Shown: positions 1 through 11,329 of the stretch, in pieces
Layout: every line of letters begins with the position of its first letter
How positions within the stretch are numbered: the stretch's first letter is position 1
Made by a program: the position numbers and the translations under genes
Notes under the pieces: model-generated
Told to the model about the DNA's origin: nothing
What the model saw: only the letters and a program-made list of their open reading frames with translations
Database searches by the model: none
Assembly: GCA_015680685.1 (NCBI GenBank)
Contig: MNCI01035273.1
Location: 196,350 to 260,349, forward strand
Direction: 5' to 3'
DNA: 64,000 nt
Source of the DNA: Gnetum montanum
Lineage: Eukaryota > Streptophyta > Gnetopsida > Gnetales > Gnetaceae

Positions 1-910
1 AGTGTGAAGATGAACCTGATGCAAAAGGAGGGTTCTTTATTTCTTTTTATTGCAAATGTTAACTATTTCTAGTGATTTTGTCAACTATGTCTCTAACTCA
101 GATCAAAGCTATCGAAAATTTTATATTTTTTAGAAACTTTTTGCAATCACCATAAATTTATTTATTAAACATGAACACATCACCTGTAAGCTCTAAGATA
201 TAGGTTGCACAAATGGTCTAATTAACATGTTGATGATACCAATGCCAACCATGCTTTCAACCACCTATGATCATAGTGTCCATCCATACAGTCCAGCAGC
301 TTCCAGTGAAAGGAAAATAAAGCATCAGCCTCATACATTTTGATTCTTTAATCTCACCTAATTACGATTGATTTTGGTGGCAAGTTTTAAGATTCCTCCA
401 CCCTCCCTTTGCAAACGAACACTTACAAGCTACTCAGGTATGATAAATGTGACACATCACACACACTTAATCAAGCAAAGAATATCCTTCTAAAGCTCGC
501 TTTAAAACACTTACAAGCCACTTTTAATTGTAACGGTCGCACAAACTTTATCTAGAGCATGAATCTTACTTTCCATCACGTATGTTTATTATAAACTGGT
601 TCCAGAGAAACGACAGTAGCTCTTTCAGTTCCACAATATTTCAAAGCTTAGTTGAAGCTAAAGTCATCACAAAGCATAGACAGAACACGTAATTCAATCA
701 GGGAGCAGATTTGCCATAGCTACAGATAATGTCCTTTTCAAATATATGCAGTAGATGAATGATGTTAAGAATCCTGTTCAGTTTACTTTATGATTGACTA
801 TTTATCATTGTCTCATATCAAACAAATTACTCAAAAGCATCTCTGCTAGTACACATTTTGATCATTTATACGATTTATGGCAACATCTCACTGTCTTTGC
901 ATTTATCTAG
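1..910. other. no gene recognised; probably intron of the SQD2-like gene
   Basis: AT-rich sequence with no exon that I can match to the missing N-terminal part of the SQD2-like protein. The first clear exon begins at 911 after an acceptor-like ATTTATCTAG, so this stretch is most simply intron. The first 30 bases could be read as an acidic peptide, but no matching splice donor is seen and I do not call it. Confidence 0.45.
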
Positions 911-3115
911 TGTTCCTTTATGGTGGTACTCAAAAGTTCGATTATCCCTGGCTTTAAGTCCACGCATTATATGGGAGGTTGCAAAATTTCAACCTGACAT
1001 TATTCATGTTACATCTCCAGGAATAATGGTAGGTATTCACGTGCTCTATTATCAGAAAAAAAATTTCTCAGTTATTTCATTGTTATTTAATTTGAAGGAT
1101 GTTCACAGGTATTTGGCGCACTGCTGATTGCAAAATTGTTGTGTGTGCCCATTGTTATGTCATATCACACTCATATTCCAATGTGAGTACGATATCATAT
1201 GCCTATGTGTGCTACCTAAATGTACAGTTATGGGTTCAGCAATTAACATATCGTGCTTTCTCTTCCTGACATGCAGATACATTCCAAAATACACGTTCAA
1301 TTGGCTTATCCACCCAATGTGGTCCATAATCAGTAAGTGTAATTTTGACAACTGCCCAAACAAGTCATTTTTGAAAAACTGCAAACATGATTTGACTTTC
1401 AATTGCACCGTGAGTAACTTAGATATTCTCTAGAATTTCTTCACAGGGCAGCTGATCTTACATTGGTACCTTCGGCGGCACTTGCCAAAGAGCTTGAAGC
1501 AGCAGGAGCTGCTGCAGGTGTTTACTCATAGTTGCTTCGGAATGACTCTGAACTATGATCTTTTTTTGTAGTGGTTTTGTTTTTCTGTTTTCTAACGTTT
1601 AAATTTCTTTCTGAATTTGAAGCAATCAAATAATATATTTTCATTCTTCACAGGATACATGATCCGTCTTTGGAATAAGGGCGTAGACTCTGGGCAGTTT
1701 GACCCTCGTTTCAAAAACGCGGACACGAGAAATCGTCTATCGTAAGAAACCCTATAACAATGTGTTTCTTTGTTCGGTACAATCAAATTTAATTTCAGAC
1801 CTCACATTCATCCACACGCTCACCAATGGAACTTGGCCATGCTTCCACAGGGAAGGTGAACCGCACAAGCCACTCATTGTACACGTGGGACGTCTCGCGG
1901 TGGAGAAGAACCTTGATTTTTTCAAACCGTTCGTTCTCCGTTCTTTTAAATTCGGAATTAAAATTACACAGCGCAATGTCTCTCTATTCAACAATACTGA
2001 AATCGAGCATTCATATTTTCGCAGGCTAATGGAGAAACTACCTGGAGTGCGACTTGCTTTTGTCGGAGACGGGCCATACAGGTGGGAGAAAGTTCCTACA
2101 AATTTACAGTTTTAACAACCACACATCGCAATGCTTATCATACTGGAAATGTTGTTTACAAAATTCGATACATGCGAACCTTCAATTGAAGCTAAATAGT
2201 TTTAACAAACACCTGACAATGCTTATCATCCTGTAAATGTTGTTGACAAAACTCGATACATGCGAACCTTGAATTGAGGCTATCCAGATTTAACAAACAC
2301 ATCACAATCCTTTATCATCCTGTAAATGATATTTACACAATTCGATGCATGCGAACCTTGCATGGAAGCTCAGTTAGAAACTTCCTACAAATTTACAGTT
2401 TTAACAAAAACATCACAACGCTTATCATCCTGTAAATGCTTTTTACAAGATTCGATACATGCGAATCTTGAATTGAATTGAAGCCATACAATTTGAACAA
2501 ACACATCGCAATCCTTACATCCTGTGAATGCTATTTACAAAATTCAATGCATGCGAACCTTGCATTGACAGTACTCTGCTAATGTTGTTTTGGCGAGGCA
2601 GGAAGGAGCTCGAGGAAATGTTTAAAGGCAAGCCTGTGGTATTTACGGGGACGCTAGAAGGCGACGAGCTGGCAAAGGCATACGCGAGCGGAGATATCTT
2701 TGTAACGGCGTCGGAGAGTGAGACGTTAGGGCTTGTGGTTCTAGAGGCCATGTCTGCAGGCGTTGCAGTTGTTGCAGCGCGCGCGCGCGGAATAACGGAT
2801 ATTGTGCCGCCTGAAGGCGAAGGCAAGCTTGGCTTTCTCTTCGCTCCTGGAAACGTCCATGAGTGTGCATCTCTCATTCAAACGCTCGTCGATTCTCCGC
2901 AGCTTCGCCTGCAAATATGCCAAGCTGCACGCGCAGACGTCAAGAAGCGCGGCTGGAGAAGCGCTACCACGAAGATCAGAAACGACGACTACAGCCTTGC
3001 CACTTTGTTTTGGCACAAGAAACAGCGTCGCTTTCTGGCGCGCTTCTTCTGGTGCTTGGGGTCTCCTCTTCGATTGGCTGCTTCTCTCAAATGCTTGCAC
3101 AAATTTGGCCTCTAA
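911..3115 (+). CDS. SQD2: SQD2-like sulfoquinovosyldiacylglycerol synthase, eight 3' exons
   Basis: SQD2 moves sulfoquinovose from UDP-sulfoquinovose to diacylglycerol, the last step of chloroplast sulfolipid synthesis, at the inner envelope. Exons read as 911-1028, 1109-1182, 1277-1332, 1434-1517, 1654-1741, 1851-1928, 2025-2081 and 2602-3115. All junctions are GT..AG and every phase fits, giving 355 residues with no internal stop. Family landmarks are LSLALSPRII, VMSYHTH, HRAADLTLVPSAA, RLWNKGVDS, HVGRLAVEK and FVGDGPYR, then the GT4 EX7E motif ETLGLVVLE (residues about 225-233). The transit peptide and roughly the first 150 residues are missing. The last exon is GC-rich and diverged: the usual VPVVAARAGGIPD stretch reads VAVVAARARGITD. 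The fit to SQD2 rests on recalled family sequence. It may be a functional divergent copy or a young pseudogene; nothing visible breaks the frame. Confidence 0.9.
2104..2575 (+). repeat. five tandem ~90 bp repeats in the last SQD2 intron
   Basis: The intron between 2081 and 2602 is almost entirely five direct repeats. Each starts near TTTAACAAACACATC (about 2110, 2200, 2289, 2399, 2491), continues through TATCATCCTGTAAATG, and ends near GATACATGCGAACCTTG. Spacings are about 90, 88, 110 and 92 bp. The final copy lies about 30 bp upstream of the acceptor AG at 2600-2601. Confidence 0.9.
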
Positions 3116-3560
3116 CCGATGCATTCTCCTCTTCGTGTATTTGTCCAAACATCGATATCAAAGTCCGCAACCAAAATTGAATTGATGCATCCTGTTAACG
3201 AACATTTGAAACAGAGTATGCGTATATATGTATTATTTCAATTGAGTGATATCACAGATTTTAATAAGCAGCAAAAATATGTCGTCAAATTCAAAGCCCC
3301 TCAGCAACCAGAATTGTATCGATGCATTCTTGTTCTTATGGACCTTACCAACATTTGGAACAGACTCTGCTTATGTATGTCTACTTTCAATAGAGTGACA
3401 TCACACATTCATCAAGCGACAGAGAATGGGGGGATTTTGTACTTACGGTGACGTGGCTGCGATTTTGTAACCTTCTTTACTACGGAGCATGAATTATGCG
3501 AGTTAAATTTAAAACAGAGTTGATTTACAGGTAAAATAAAAGTAAAATAAAAAATTACTA
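3116..3560 (+). other. 3' flank / probable 3' UTR of the SQD2-like gene
   Basis: Directly after the stop codon lies noncoding sequence with a candidate AATAAA poly(A) signal at 3535-3540, inside an A-rich run. It holds a degenerate direct duplication: about 3172-3260 and about 3308-3412 share the order AATTG, GATGCAT, ACATTTG, AACAGA, TCAAT and TATCACA or CATCACA. No other gene is seen. Confidence 0.5.
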
Positions 3561-5529
3561 ATGAATGGATTATTATCCTTGGATATGGACAAAAATTTTC
3601 ATAATGAAAGTCACATTTGCACTTGCTGATTAATTATTATATTAGCTTATAAGAATCACGTAGAAAAATGGTACTTGGTCTTGGAATTTGATTCTATCCA
3701 GTTACCTTATGTTTACAAATTATTGTAAAACAAGGAGAACTAACCACTTAAATACTCAAAGCGACTTTTCAATGACTAAATTAAGAGTAAGTTATCAAGT
3801 GAAATCAACGTGTAAATAAGCATTGGGAGGGAAAGAATTGGATAGTTTTATGGCATAGATTTGAAGATTTTCCCATGATTATATGGAATGAATTAATAAA
3901 TTTGAACATTAAGAAGTCCAACCAATAGTTTATTTTTTACTACCATGCTAAAAAATTATTTTTTTTGTAATTTTATTAATGTATACATTATAGAATGTAC
4001 ATATGTATCCGTAGATCCAATATTTTTCCAACGAATCTCATTTTTTTCAATGGATCAACTTTTTCTCTTTTTAATTTTTATCCAACATATCTAATTTCTC
4101 CAAAATTCCTCTATGGGGGATTTTATATTACTTCTAACTTCTTCAACCAATGTTGAAATTTTTGCTTCTTCTATTAATGTGAAAATTTCTATTGATTCTC
4201 AAAATGCAAATTTACAAGCTAGGAAAAAAAAAGTTGTGATGCCTTCTTCTAGTAATGTTGATGCAACTAAAACACTTGATTTTGTTCTCCTGGATGATGT
4301 ATGTGAGTAATTAGTTCCTAATCTTTCATCACAACTTGTATTCATTCAAATTTTGGGTACTTGAGAGAAAATTGTCAAAATCTGACAACGTACTGGTGAT
4401 GCTGCAATAGTGTCAACATCACCAACTTTGGGACTTGTAGAATGCCATCTTTAACACTCCCAAATTGATATTCAGCCTCATCTCTTAGCCTCACAAGCCC
4501 ATCAACATTGTCTCAAGACCATTTAGCATTAATTTAGGCATTAAATAGGGTCTTGAAGGCTCAAAACTTGATACTGGGTAGAATTGGGAAAATTTTGCTA
4601 AGTATCGATGACACTGATGCTAACACTAGCATCAACGTCAACGTCACCACTTGTAGGACCCATATTATTCACTTCATAGTCAAACTTTGTAAAAGCAAAC
4701 TCTAAACTAAGTCCTAGTGAACTTCACATAGCTCTAAGCTCAAATTTGGAAATCCTAACCTTATAAATATGGTATTACAAGCCACATTTTAGGGCCAATT
4801 TCTTGAGATCTTAAGTACTTTTTTGAGATTTCGAGAGATCATGTGTATGTACAGTGGACCACCCAGTGTCTCTTACATGCTTCACAACCACCACAACTCC
4901 TCCAAGCTTTAGTATTAACGCTAACATGGTATCTAAGTTGATTAAGTAGCATATGCATCAACACTCTAAGCTTAAAATTTTTCAACATCCATGTCAATCT
5001 CCAAAGTTAGAATTTTTCAGCTCCAAGATTAGTGATAGAATCCTTAGCCAAAACAACCCCCTTTTGGCATGAAATTGATCTTGGATAGTGCATATGACTT
5101 CTTCATTCATATCCCCATCCTTTAAAGATTCAACCCATATTTTTCTCACAAATTGGTTTCTATTATTAGTTTTACCTCACTTATGTATTTACTCCAACAC
5201 TTATATAGTTTGGCCCTCCTTACGAGGTAAACATTGATTTTTATCTATAATAAAGTGTTTTATTCTTTAGAAAGGGAACCTAAACCCTAACCTCCATATT
5301 GTAGCATCTCATATTTAATATTTTATGCTTTGTTACTTATGTTTCATAGTTAACATTTATTTTATCTATCATACTCTATTCTAGATTTAATTTATATTCA
5401 ACATTTTATAATTAGTTATTTTTAAGCAGTAAATAGTGACTTTTTTTTAGCATTTAAACCATACATTTTTATCATCCCCTATCATTCTTAGTTTGCATGT
5501 CCACTTTTGATTAGAGATTTGTACCTTGT
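3561..5529. other. AT-rich intergenic sequence, no gene recognised
   Basis: A 65-codon open frame at 4113-4310 is low in complexity and matches nothing I know. Around 4390-4660 the motif GTGTCAACATCACC and variants recur; similar wording reappears near 28320-28370, so both stretches may belong to one unidentified repeat family. The five bases before element A, CTTGT at 5525-5529, are a possible decayed target-site copy. Confidence 0.5.
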
Positions 5530-6331
5530 TGATGAGTCGCATTATTGGGCCTCATCAATAGGATGTCGTCAATGTGGGTTTGACCCGTTGACATGTACCC
5601 ATCAATGTGACACCCTATTTCCACCTATAAATATGTGCCTATCTGCTGCATTTATGGCAATCTTTTCATAGTCATAGCGAAACTCTTGCAGTTTTCCATT
5701 TGAGAGTTAGAATATTTTTTAAGTGCCTGCAGTAGGAGTGAAAGAGTGTACGAATCTTTATTCGAGCACTATTGTACCTAAGCACTTCAACGTGGACAGC
5801 AATAAAGACTTGCTTTTCTGATAAAACCTTATAGCACTTGGAGTAGATTAATTGTTTCCTTAAGCATTTAATATTCACGCAATTTACTTTAATATTTTTA
5901 AGTAATTAATTAATCTTGATTAAATAGCATATATAAGTATAGCCACTTCGAGCATATGCTTAACACCTAGTAACCTAGTGATGCTATACTATGTTCAGTA
6001 TGTGTACGAAAAGTGGGAACAAATGCTTATGCTAGGATTAGTTAGATATTAGCTAGTTATTAGATTAATTAAGTAATTAAATACTTTATTCTTGTTTATT
6101 AGGTGACTTAATTCATAAAAGATAAAATGATAAAAATCATATGCCTTAGTTACACTTAACCATACACTTGCACTTTGCAAGTGGAACTGGGAAGAAAATG
6201 ATTGCAATGGTTAGATTTACCTTCTAGAACTACTATACTTAAAAACCTAAAGTCTTCGAAATTCAATTGGATCGCTTAGCAAACACTAGTAATTCGTATG
6301 ATTAGGTGTATGATATACTTGTTGCTCATCA
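5530..6331 (+). repeat. 5' LTR of element A
   Basis: About 802 bp, from TGATGAGTCGC to CTCATCA. The upstream part has short ATCAAT/GTTGAC-type repeats, then a TATA box (TATAAATA, 5626-5633). A poly(A) signal-like AATAAA lies at 5801-5806, so transcription would start near 5656 and R would be about 150-170 bp. The copy at 24156-24978 follows the same order, with substitutions and a small internal duplication. Confidence 0.85.
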
Positions 6332-6332
6332 T

Positions 6333-6352
6333 TAGTGCTGTTGTTGGGGACT
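6333..6352 (+). other. primer binding site, tRNA-Asp type, decayed
   Basis: One base after the LTR end lies TAGTGCTGTTGTTGGGGACT. The complement of the plant tRNA-Asp 3' end reads TGGCGCCGTTGCCGGGGATC. The differences are almost all C-to-T or G-to-A. The same site in element B is much better kept. Confidence 0.75.
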
Positions 6353-6488
6353 TTCGTTAGCTACATGCACTATCTAGGACTTAGTAAAAATTATTTAACA
6401 TAGTTGGAATGAACCTTAAAGTTGCAATCATTCAAATAATAATAATAATTGTAAAAAGAACACTGTTATTTTTTTTGTTTAATCCAAA

Positions 6489-8480
6489 ATGTCTTCTTCT
6501 CACAAGGATGATTCTCCACCAAAATTCGAGCACACATCCAATCAAAGGAATGAACAATCAAATTACCCAATGCCCCAACAATGACAAGTGGTATATACTC
6601 ATCTTGATGAGTATGTGCCAGACTTCACCTTCATCCTACATTAGGATAAATAGATGCGGTGGAGGAACATGGAGGGCAACATTGTGTTGCCACCCAATCG
6701 ATCAATTCTTATGATGCTCCAACAAACTCTAATGAGGATGGGCATCCAAGGGCTTCATGTTGAATACGTTGTGTAGGACCACAACTCTAGGAATTACCAT
6801 CCTACTGAGGCACAACATAAAATAGACTGGCAATAGGAGAAGCACTCTAGAGCCACAAAGGTGAAATGGTTCAATAACCCTTTGTTCCTACTAGGCCAAA
6901 AAGATAGCAAGGATCCCTTCTCTGGGGGTTTTCATTTCACTGACTATCCTTTCCTTGGTTTGGACAAAGGGAGCTTGAACCAGAACTTATAGTCCACTGT
7001 AAACAATCCTAGTTTAGGCAAGAATGGGTCTCATGATCATGGGGGATCCAAAGGTGAAAGTCATGGCAAGGATGAGGATAGGCATCATCATGATGATCGT
7101 GGCCATGAACATTGAAGAGGGGATGGTAAGCACCATGGTAGTGCTAGTCCTCCTTCCTCACCTTCATCATCCTCTTTTTCCTCCTCTAGCTCCAACTGAA
7201 GTTGTAAAGGACATGACTATGATGGAGGTGACTGATGGGACAAAGATGATTATAGGGCCCCCCAAACTAGTCAAGATCAGGAACATGGACAATCAAGGAG
7301 GGCTTACCACCATAAAAGAAGGGATAGCATAGGACATCATAAGCATCATGGCCATCATAGAGGCTATGACTATGATGGGCCTTTGCTTGCAACTCAAAAT
7401 ATGTTGAATATTACAAAGGCAATGAGAATTTCAATGAGGCATTTGAAAGATAGTAGAATCAAGTGGTTGGATATGAACAATATCCCTAAGTTCAAAGGAG
7501 GATACAACTTAGATATGCAAAACCATCTTCAAGCCTTTCACAATGCCTATGCCTTACAGAACATAGAGAACAAATGGCAAAAAATTAAAACTGTTTTCAC
7601 AGACACTCATTAAAGAAACTGAAAGTTGTTACCAATCCTTGGAGCTAGAATCAATATGCAGATGGAGTACGATGCTTGAACTCTTCAATGACAAGTACCA
7701 AATGTACTCATGAGTGTCCAACTTGAGAAGGTAGATCCAAGGTTAAAAATAAGCAACACATGAATCCTTGGACACAACCATGGGCATGTACTATTCCCTT
7801 TTGCATCAATGTCTTGGCCATGATTATTCTCAAAGGAAGTAGCTTTGCCATATCATAGATGGGCTCCACACAAAAACAAGGAGAACTCTTGGGGTCTATG
7901 CCCAAGGGAGACTTTTAGAATTAAGGGCCCATCAGATTCAAAGGCTCATAGAGTAGGTTGCCAATGAAGTTGCCTGAACCATAAGGTTGATAGAGTAGGT
8001 TGCCAAGGAAGAAGGTGAGTTGAGAAAAAGGGAAAGTATTGAGTAGTACAATCAGGATCATTCCATCAGAAAAAGGAAAGTTTGATTTTGTGATAATGAG
8101 GAGGAGGCACGACTTGATGAGGTGGTGCTATGAAAAACCTTGTTGATTTAGAAATCTATCTTCAAAATTTCAGTTAAGGTAGATAAAATATAGGACTTTT
8201 TGGATGAAAAGTTCTAAACTACTCTAAAATAGCAAAGGAATCCAAAGAGAAAAAGTGAACATGATGACAGGAGAAGGAAGAAAGCTAAATGTGCCTACCA
8301 AAGGGGTAAGGGCAAGGTTGCTGCAGTAGAGGAGGTTATGGAGTCTAAAACAGATGATGGTGGTGGATGTGACATCTGCCAATATAAACATCCTAAGGAA
8401 TGTTGCCTTGTTATGTCACACTTATAGGATTTTGGGATGTATGCTCTAAATCCTAGACTAGCAAGAAGGCAACCACCCAA
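6489..8480 (+). pseudogene. gag: gag of element A, with stops
   Basis: The start ATGTCTTCTTC at 6489 matches the gag start of element C at 48300. Regions in order: an N-terminal domain also found in C (near YTHLDEYVPDFTFILH), a His/Asp/Gly-rich and poly-Ser linker (7022-7190), a Retrotrans_gag-type domain (about 7395-7960, MNNIPKFKGGYN and STMLELFNDKYQMYS), a coiled, charged stretch, and a short zinc knuckle CDICQYKHPKECC (8368-8406). Many stops interrupt it. Several are TAG where C has CAG, for example in the FILH region. It would have encoded the particle protein; it cannot now give a full product. Confidence 0.8.
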
Positions 8481-9540
8481 ATAGTTGCCTTATCCTCAAG
8501 GCAATCCAAGGTAGTTCCACCAACAATAAGCCTATTATCCAAGTGGAGCTCCACCACAATCTTATGAGCAATACCATTAGTGGTAGCACTCATAATCATG
8601 GAATATGCCACCACCAAGGTAGCAATACCATTACTAGCAAGCTAATCCATATGGGTTCTATGTTCAACAACTCATTTCTCCACGTGACTCTTCCAATCAT
8701 ACTTCATCACTACAAAGCCTAATCTCCAAGAGGGAAATCCCCATTTCCTTACTACTCTCCTCATCCTTTTACACATGTCCCTCCACCCTCAACTCAATTA
8801 TCACCTGCTTCATTAAATGCAAGGCAAGATTCTAGCCTAGTCGCAGCAATGTAATGCTACCAAGGCTATTAACTTACAGTCAACTCTTCAACTGAGTTGT
8901 TTGAAAACTAAATCCCGAAAAGACCAATCTTCCGAACCAACAATCCTACAAAGCCCTCACAAACTTACATAGTTGATAGCCCTCCTTTTCCCTCATCCTC
9001 TGCATCCACTCCATTTGAGTCCCCTTCAAACCAAATGCCTCCCAAAGTGCATACCATCATGTTAACCCATGTAGTAACCAATTGGATTAAGGTTGGTCAC
9101 ATTCTCAAGAAAAGATCTGATCTTGAGAGTTCCCTCATCTACCTACAAATCACTAGGAATGAGCCTTGCAAAGCTCTTCTGGATTTATGTTCTAGTGTAA
9201 ATATGATTTCTCATGAGATGTACAAAGCCTAGAACCTACCTCCACTTAAGAAGAGTAACATCCATCTTGAGTTGGCATACTAGCATATTACTATTCGCTT
9301 GGGATTAATGGAGGACATTGTAACCACCATTTGTGGGTGGTCCTATCCTATCAATTTCTTGGTGATCCGAGTTGACAATTACAAGGGGGACTTTCCACTC
9401 ATCATGGAAAGGGTTTAGCTAAGTATCATTGATATACAACTAGGCATCAAAGACCTTTCCTTGGAGATTTCCAAGGAAAATGCATTTGGAAAGATAGAGA
9501 AGAAAAGAGTTCCATGCATCATGTATAGGGATACAAGGTG
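8481..9540 (+). pseudogene. pro: protease region of element A, preceded by a Pro/Tyr-rich linker
   Basis: After the zinc knuckle comes a linker rich in Pro, Tyr, Gln and Ser (8490-8830), interrupted by stops. The retropepsin-like domain follows at about 9030-9520. Its active site reads KALLDLCSSVNMIS (catalytic Asp codon near 9182), where element C keeps D-S-G. The C-terminal half matches the flap and IIMGRAWLST region of C, with one TGG changed to TAG. Confidence 0.7.
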
Positions 9541-10039
9541 AAACTATGTGCAGAAACTATGGTCCATAAAAAGTACATCAATCACAACATGCAAACAATG
9601 TGCAAATGAGACAGAAATCCAAATGTGCCTATATGAAATAGCCATAAAATAGGAGGGCATCTAGTGGCTGACAACTGATCCTGAAAGCAACTCAACAATT
9701 TGTATAGAATCAACTAAGAGCTTAATGAGTGCCTATGTTAAAGGCATGGGTGAACTAGAGCAAGTTCATCACCAACTCTCTAATGATGAACCCAATGACA
9801 CTTATTGGGAAAAGTTGGAAATCCTTGAAAGCTTTAAATAGGAGCACCTAAAGTTGAAAACTCTATATGTTGACATGGAATATGCTTTTCTAAATACTGG
9901 CAAGCTGATGATAATCAATGCCAATCTTGCTCTTGAGCAGAAATAGAAGCTGTTGAAGGTGGTCAACAAATAGCCAACAACCTTTGCTTGGCCATATCCT
10001 AAACTCACTAGGATTGAACCTAGGATATGCTAGCACTAG

Positions 10040-11270
10040 ATCTATATTGATCCTTCCAAATTGTCAAGGAGAAGATTGAAGAACTCCTTAAGACAGGGTT
10101 CATCTATCCCATTGCAGATAGTAAGTGGGTTAGCCCACTTGTGATTGTGCCAAAGAAAGATGGCAACTGGAGGGTTTGTATTAACTTCAGGCTATTGAAC
10201 ATGATGACATACAAAGATCATTTTCCATTGCCATTTGTGGACCAAGTGTTAGACACTATCTTCAGGCATTGCTACTATAGCTTTTTGGATGGTTATAATG
10301 GCTACAACCAAATTCATATTGTACTTGAGAAGTAGGCCAAAACCACATTTACAAGTCCTTGGAGAAATTTTACATACAAAAAGATGCCATTTGGTCTATG
10401 CAATGCCCCTACAAAATTCCAATGCCTTTTCCTTAGCATCTTTCAATAGTAAATTGGTAGTGGGATGGAAGTCTTCATTGATGACTTCTCCACCTCTGGT
10501 GCTACATTTGAGCAAGCCCTAGACTACCTTGAGCAAGTTTCGAAAAGGTGTGTGGAGACCAAGGTTTGAATCAGTTGGCAAAAGAGCCATATGATGGTCC
10601 AGGAGGACATTGTATTGGGGCACAAAATATCAAAAGTAAGGATTGAGGTGGATCCTAAAAAAATAAGGGTCATCCAAGGAATAACCTGCCAATCGAAAAT
10701 CGTTAAAGATGTTCAGTCATTCCTTGGCCACAGTAGCTACTACCAATAATTCATCAAGAATTTTTCTAAGATCTCTAGACTATTGGTGGAGGTGACAAAG
10801 AAAGATGCTCTGGTCATTTGGATCAAGGACTGTGAGAAGGAATTCCAACAACTCAAGCAAAAGCTTCTAGAAACTCCAATTCCATGAGTACCCGATTGGT
10901 CCAAATTGTTTTACATCATGATGGATGCATCAAACTATGCCTTGGAAGCCATGCTCACATAGTTGGATAATAAAAAATGTCCATACTACATCCACTACAT
11001 GAGCTAAAGCATTGTGGGTGCATAGCTGAATTGCACCATAATAAAGAAAGAATTGATGGGAATGGTGTATGCCTTAGAGAAATTTAGGCACTACGTACTT
11101 GGGTACAAGGTGTTTTTGCACATGGACCACAATGCAGTCTGCTTCCTAATGAACAAATCAATGATGAGCCCTCATGTCATACAATAGCTTGTGATCTTGC
11201 AGGAATTCGATCTCATGATGGTAGATCAATAGGAAATCAAGAATGTGGTTGCTAACCACAAATGAGCAAG
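10040..11270 (+). pseudogene. pol: reverse transcriptase and RNase H of element A
   Basis: The RT begins near ELLKTGFIYPI, continues through IVPKKDGNWRVCINFRLLN and PFGLCNAP, and has the polymerase box FIDDFS at about 10474-10491. After LGHKISKVRIEVD and SFLGHSSYY the RNase H follows: MDASNYALEAML, KELMGMVYALEKFRHYVLG and MDHNAVCFLMNKS. The order and wording are those of the Athila branch. In-frame stops (for example in the place of Gln codons) and at least one frameshift abolish function. Confidence 0.8.
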
Positions 11271-11329
11271 TGCCTAATGAACCTACATGGTATGATGGAA
11301 TCCTCACTTATCTTCTCACTTAGAAGATG

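Noticed and set aside
2515-3148. Open frames on the minus strand and in other plus frames over the last SQD2 exon
   Set aside because: They are shadows of a GC-rich coding exon whose true frame is fixed by family similarity and splice phase.
4113-4310. 65-codon open frame upstream of element A
   Set aside because: Low complexity, no recognised domain, and no supporting splice, promoter or homology signal.
6333-6352. tRNA-like sequence next to the LTRs
   Set aside because: Only the complement of the last ~20 bases of tRNA-Asp is present, so it is a primer site, not a tRNA gene. No complete tRNA gene was seen in the window.
7024-7332. 102-codon plus frame rich in Met
   Set aside because: It is an out-of-frame reading of the His/Asp-rich gag linker; the frame with the HDH and HHH motifs joins known gag domains on both sides.
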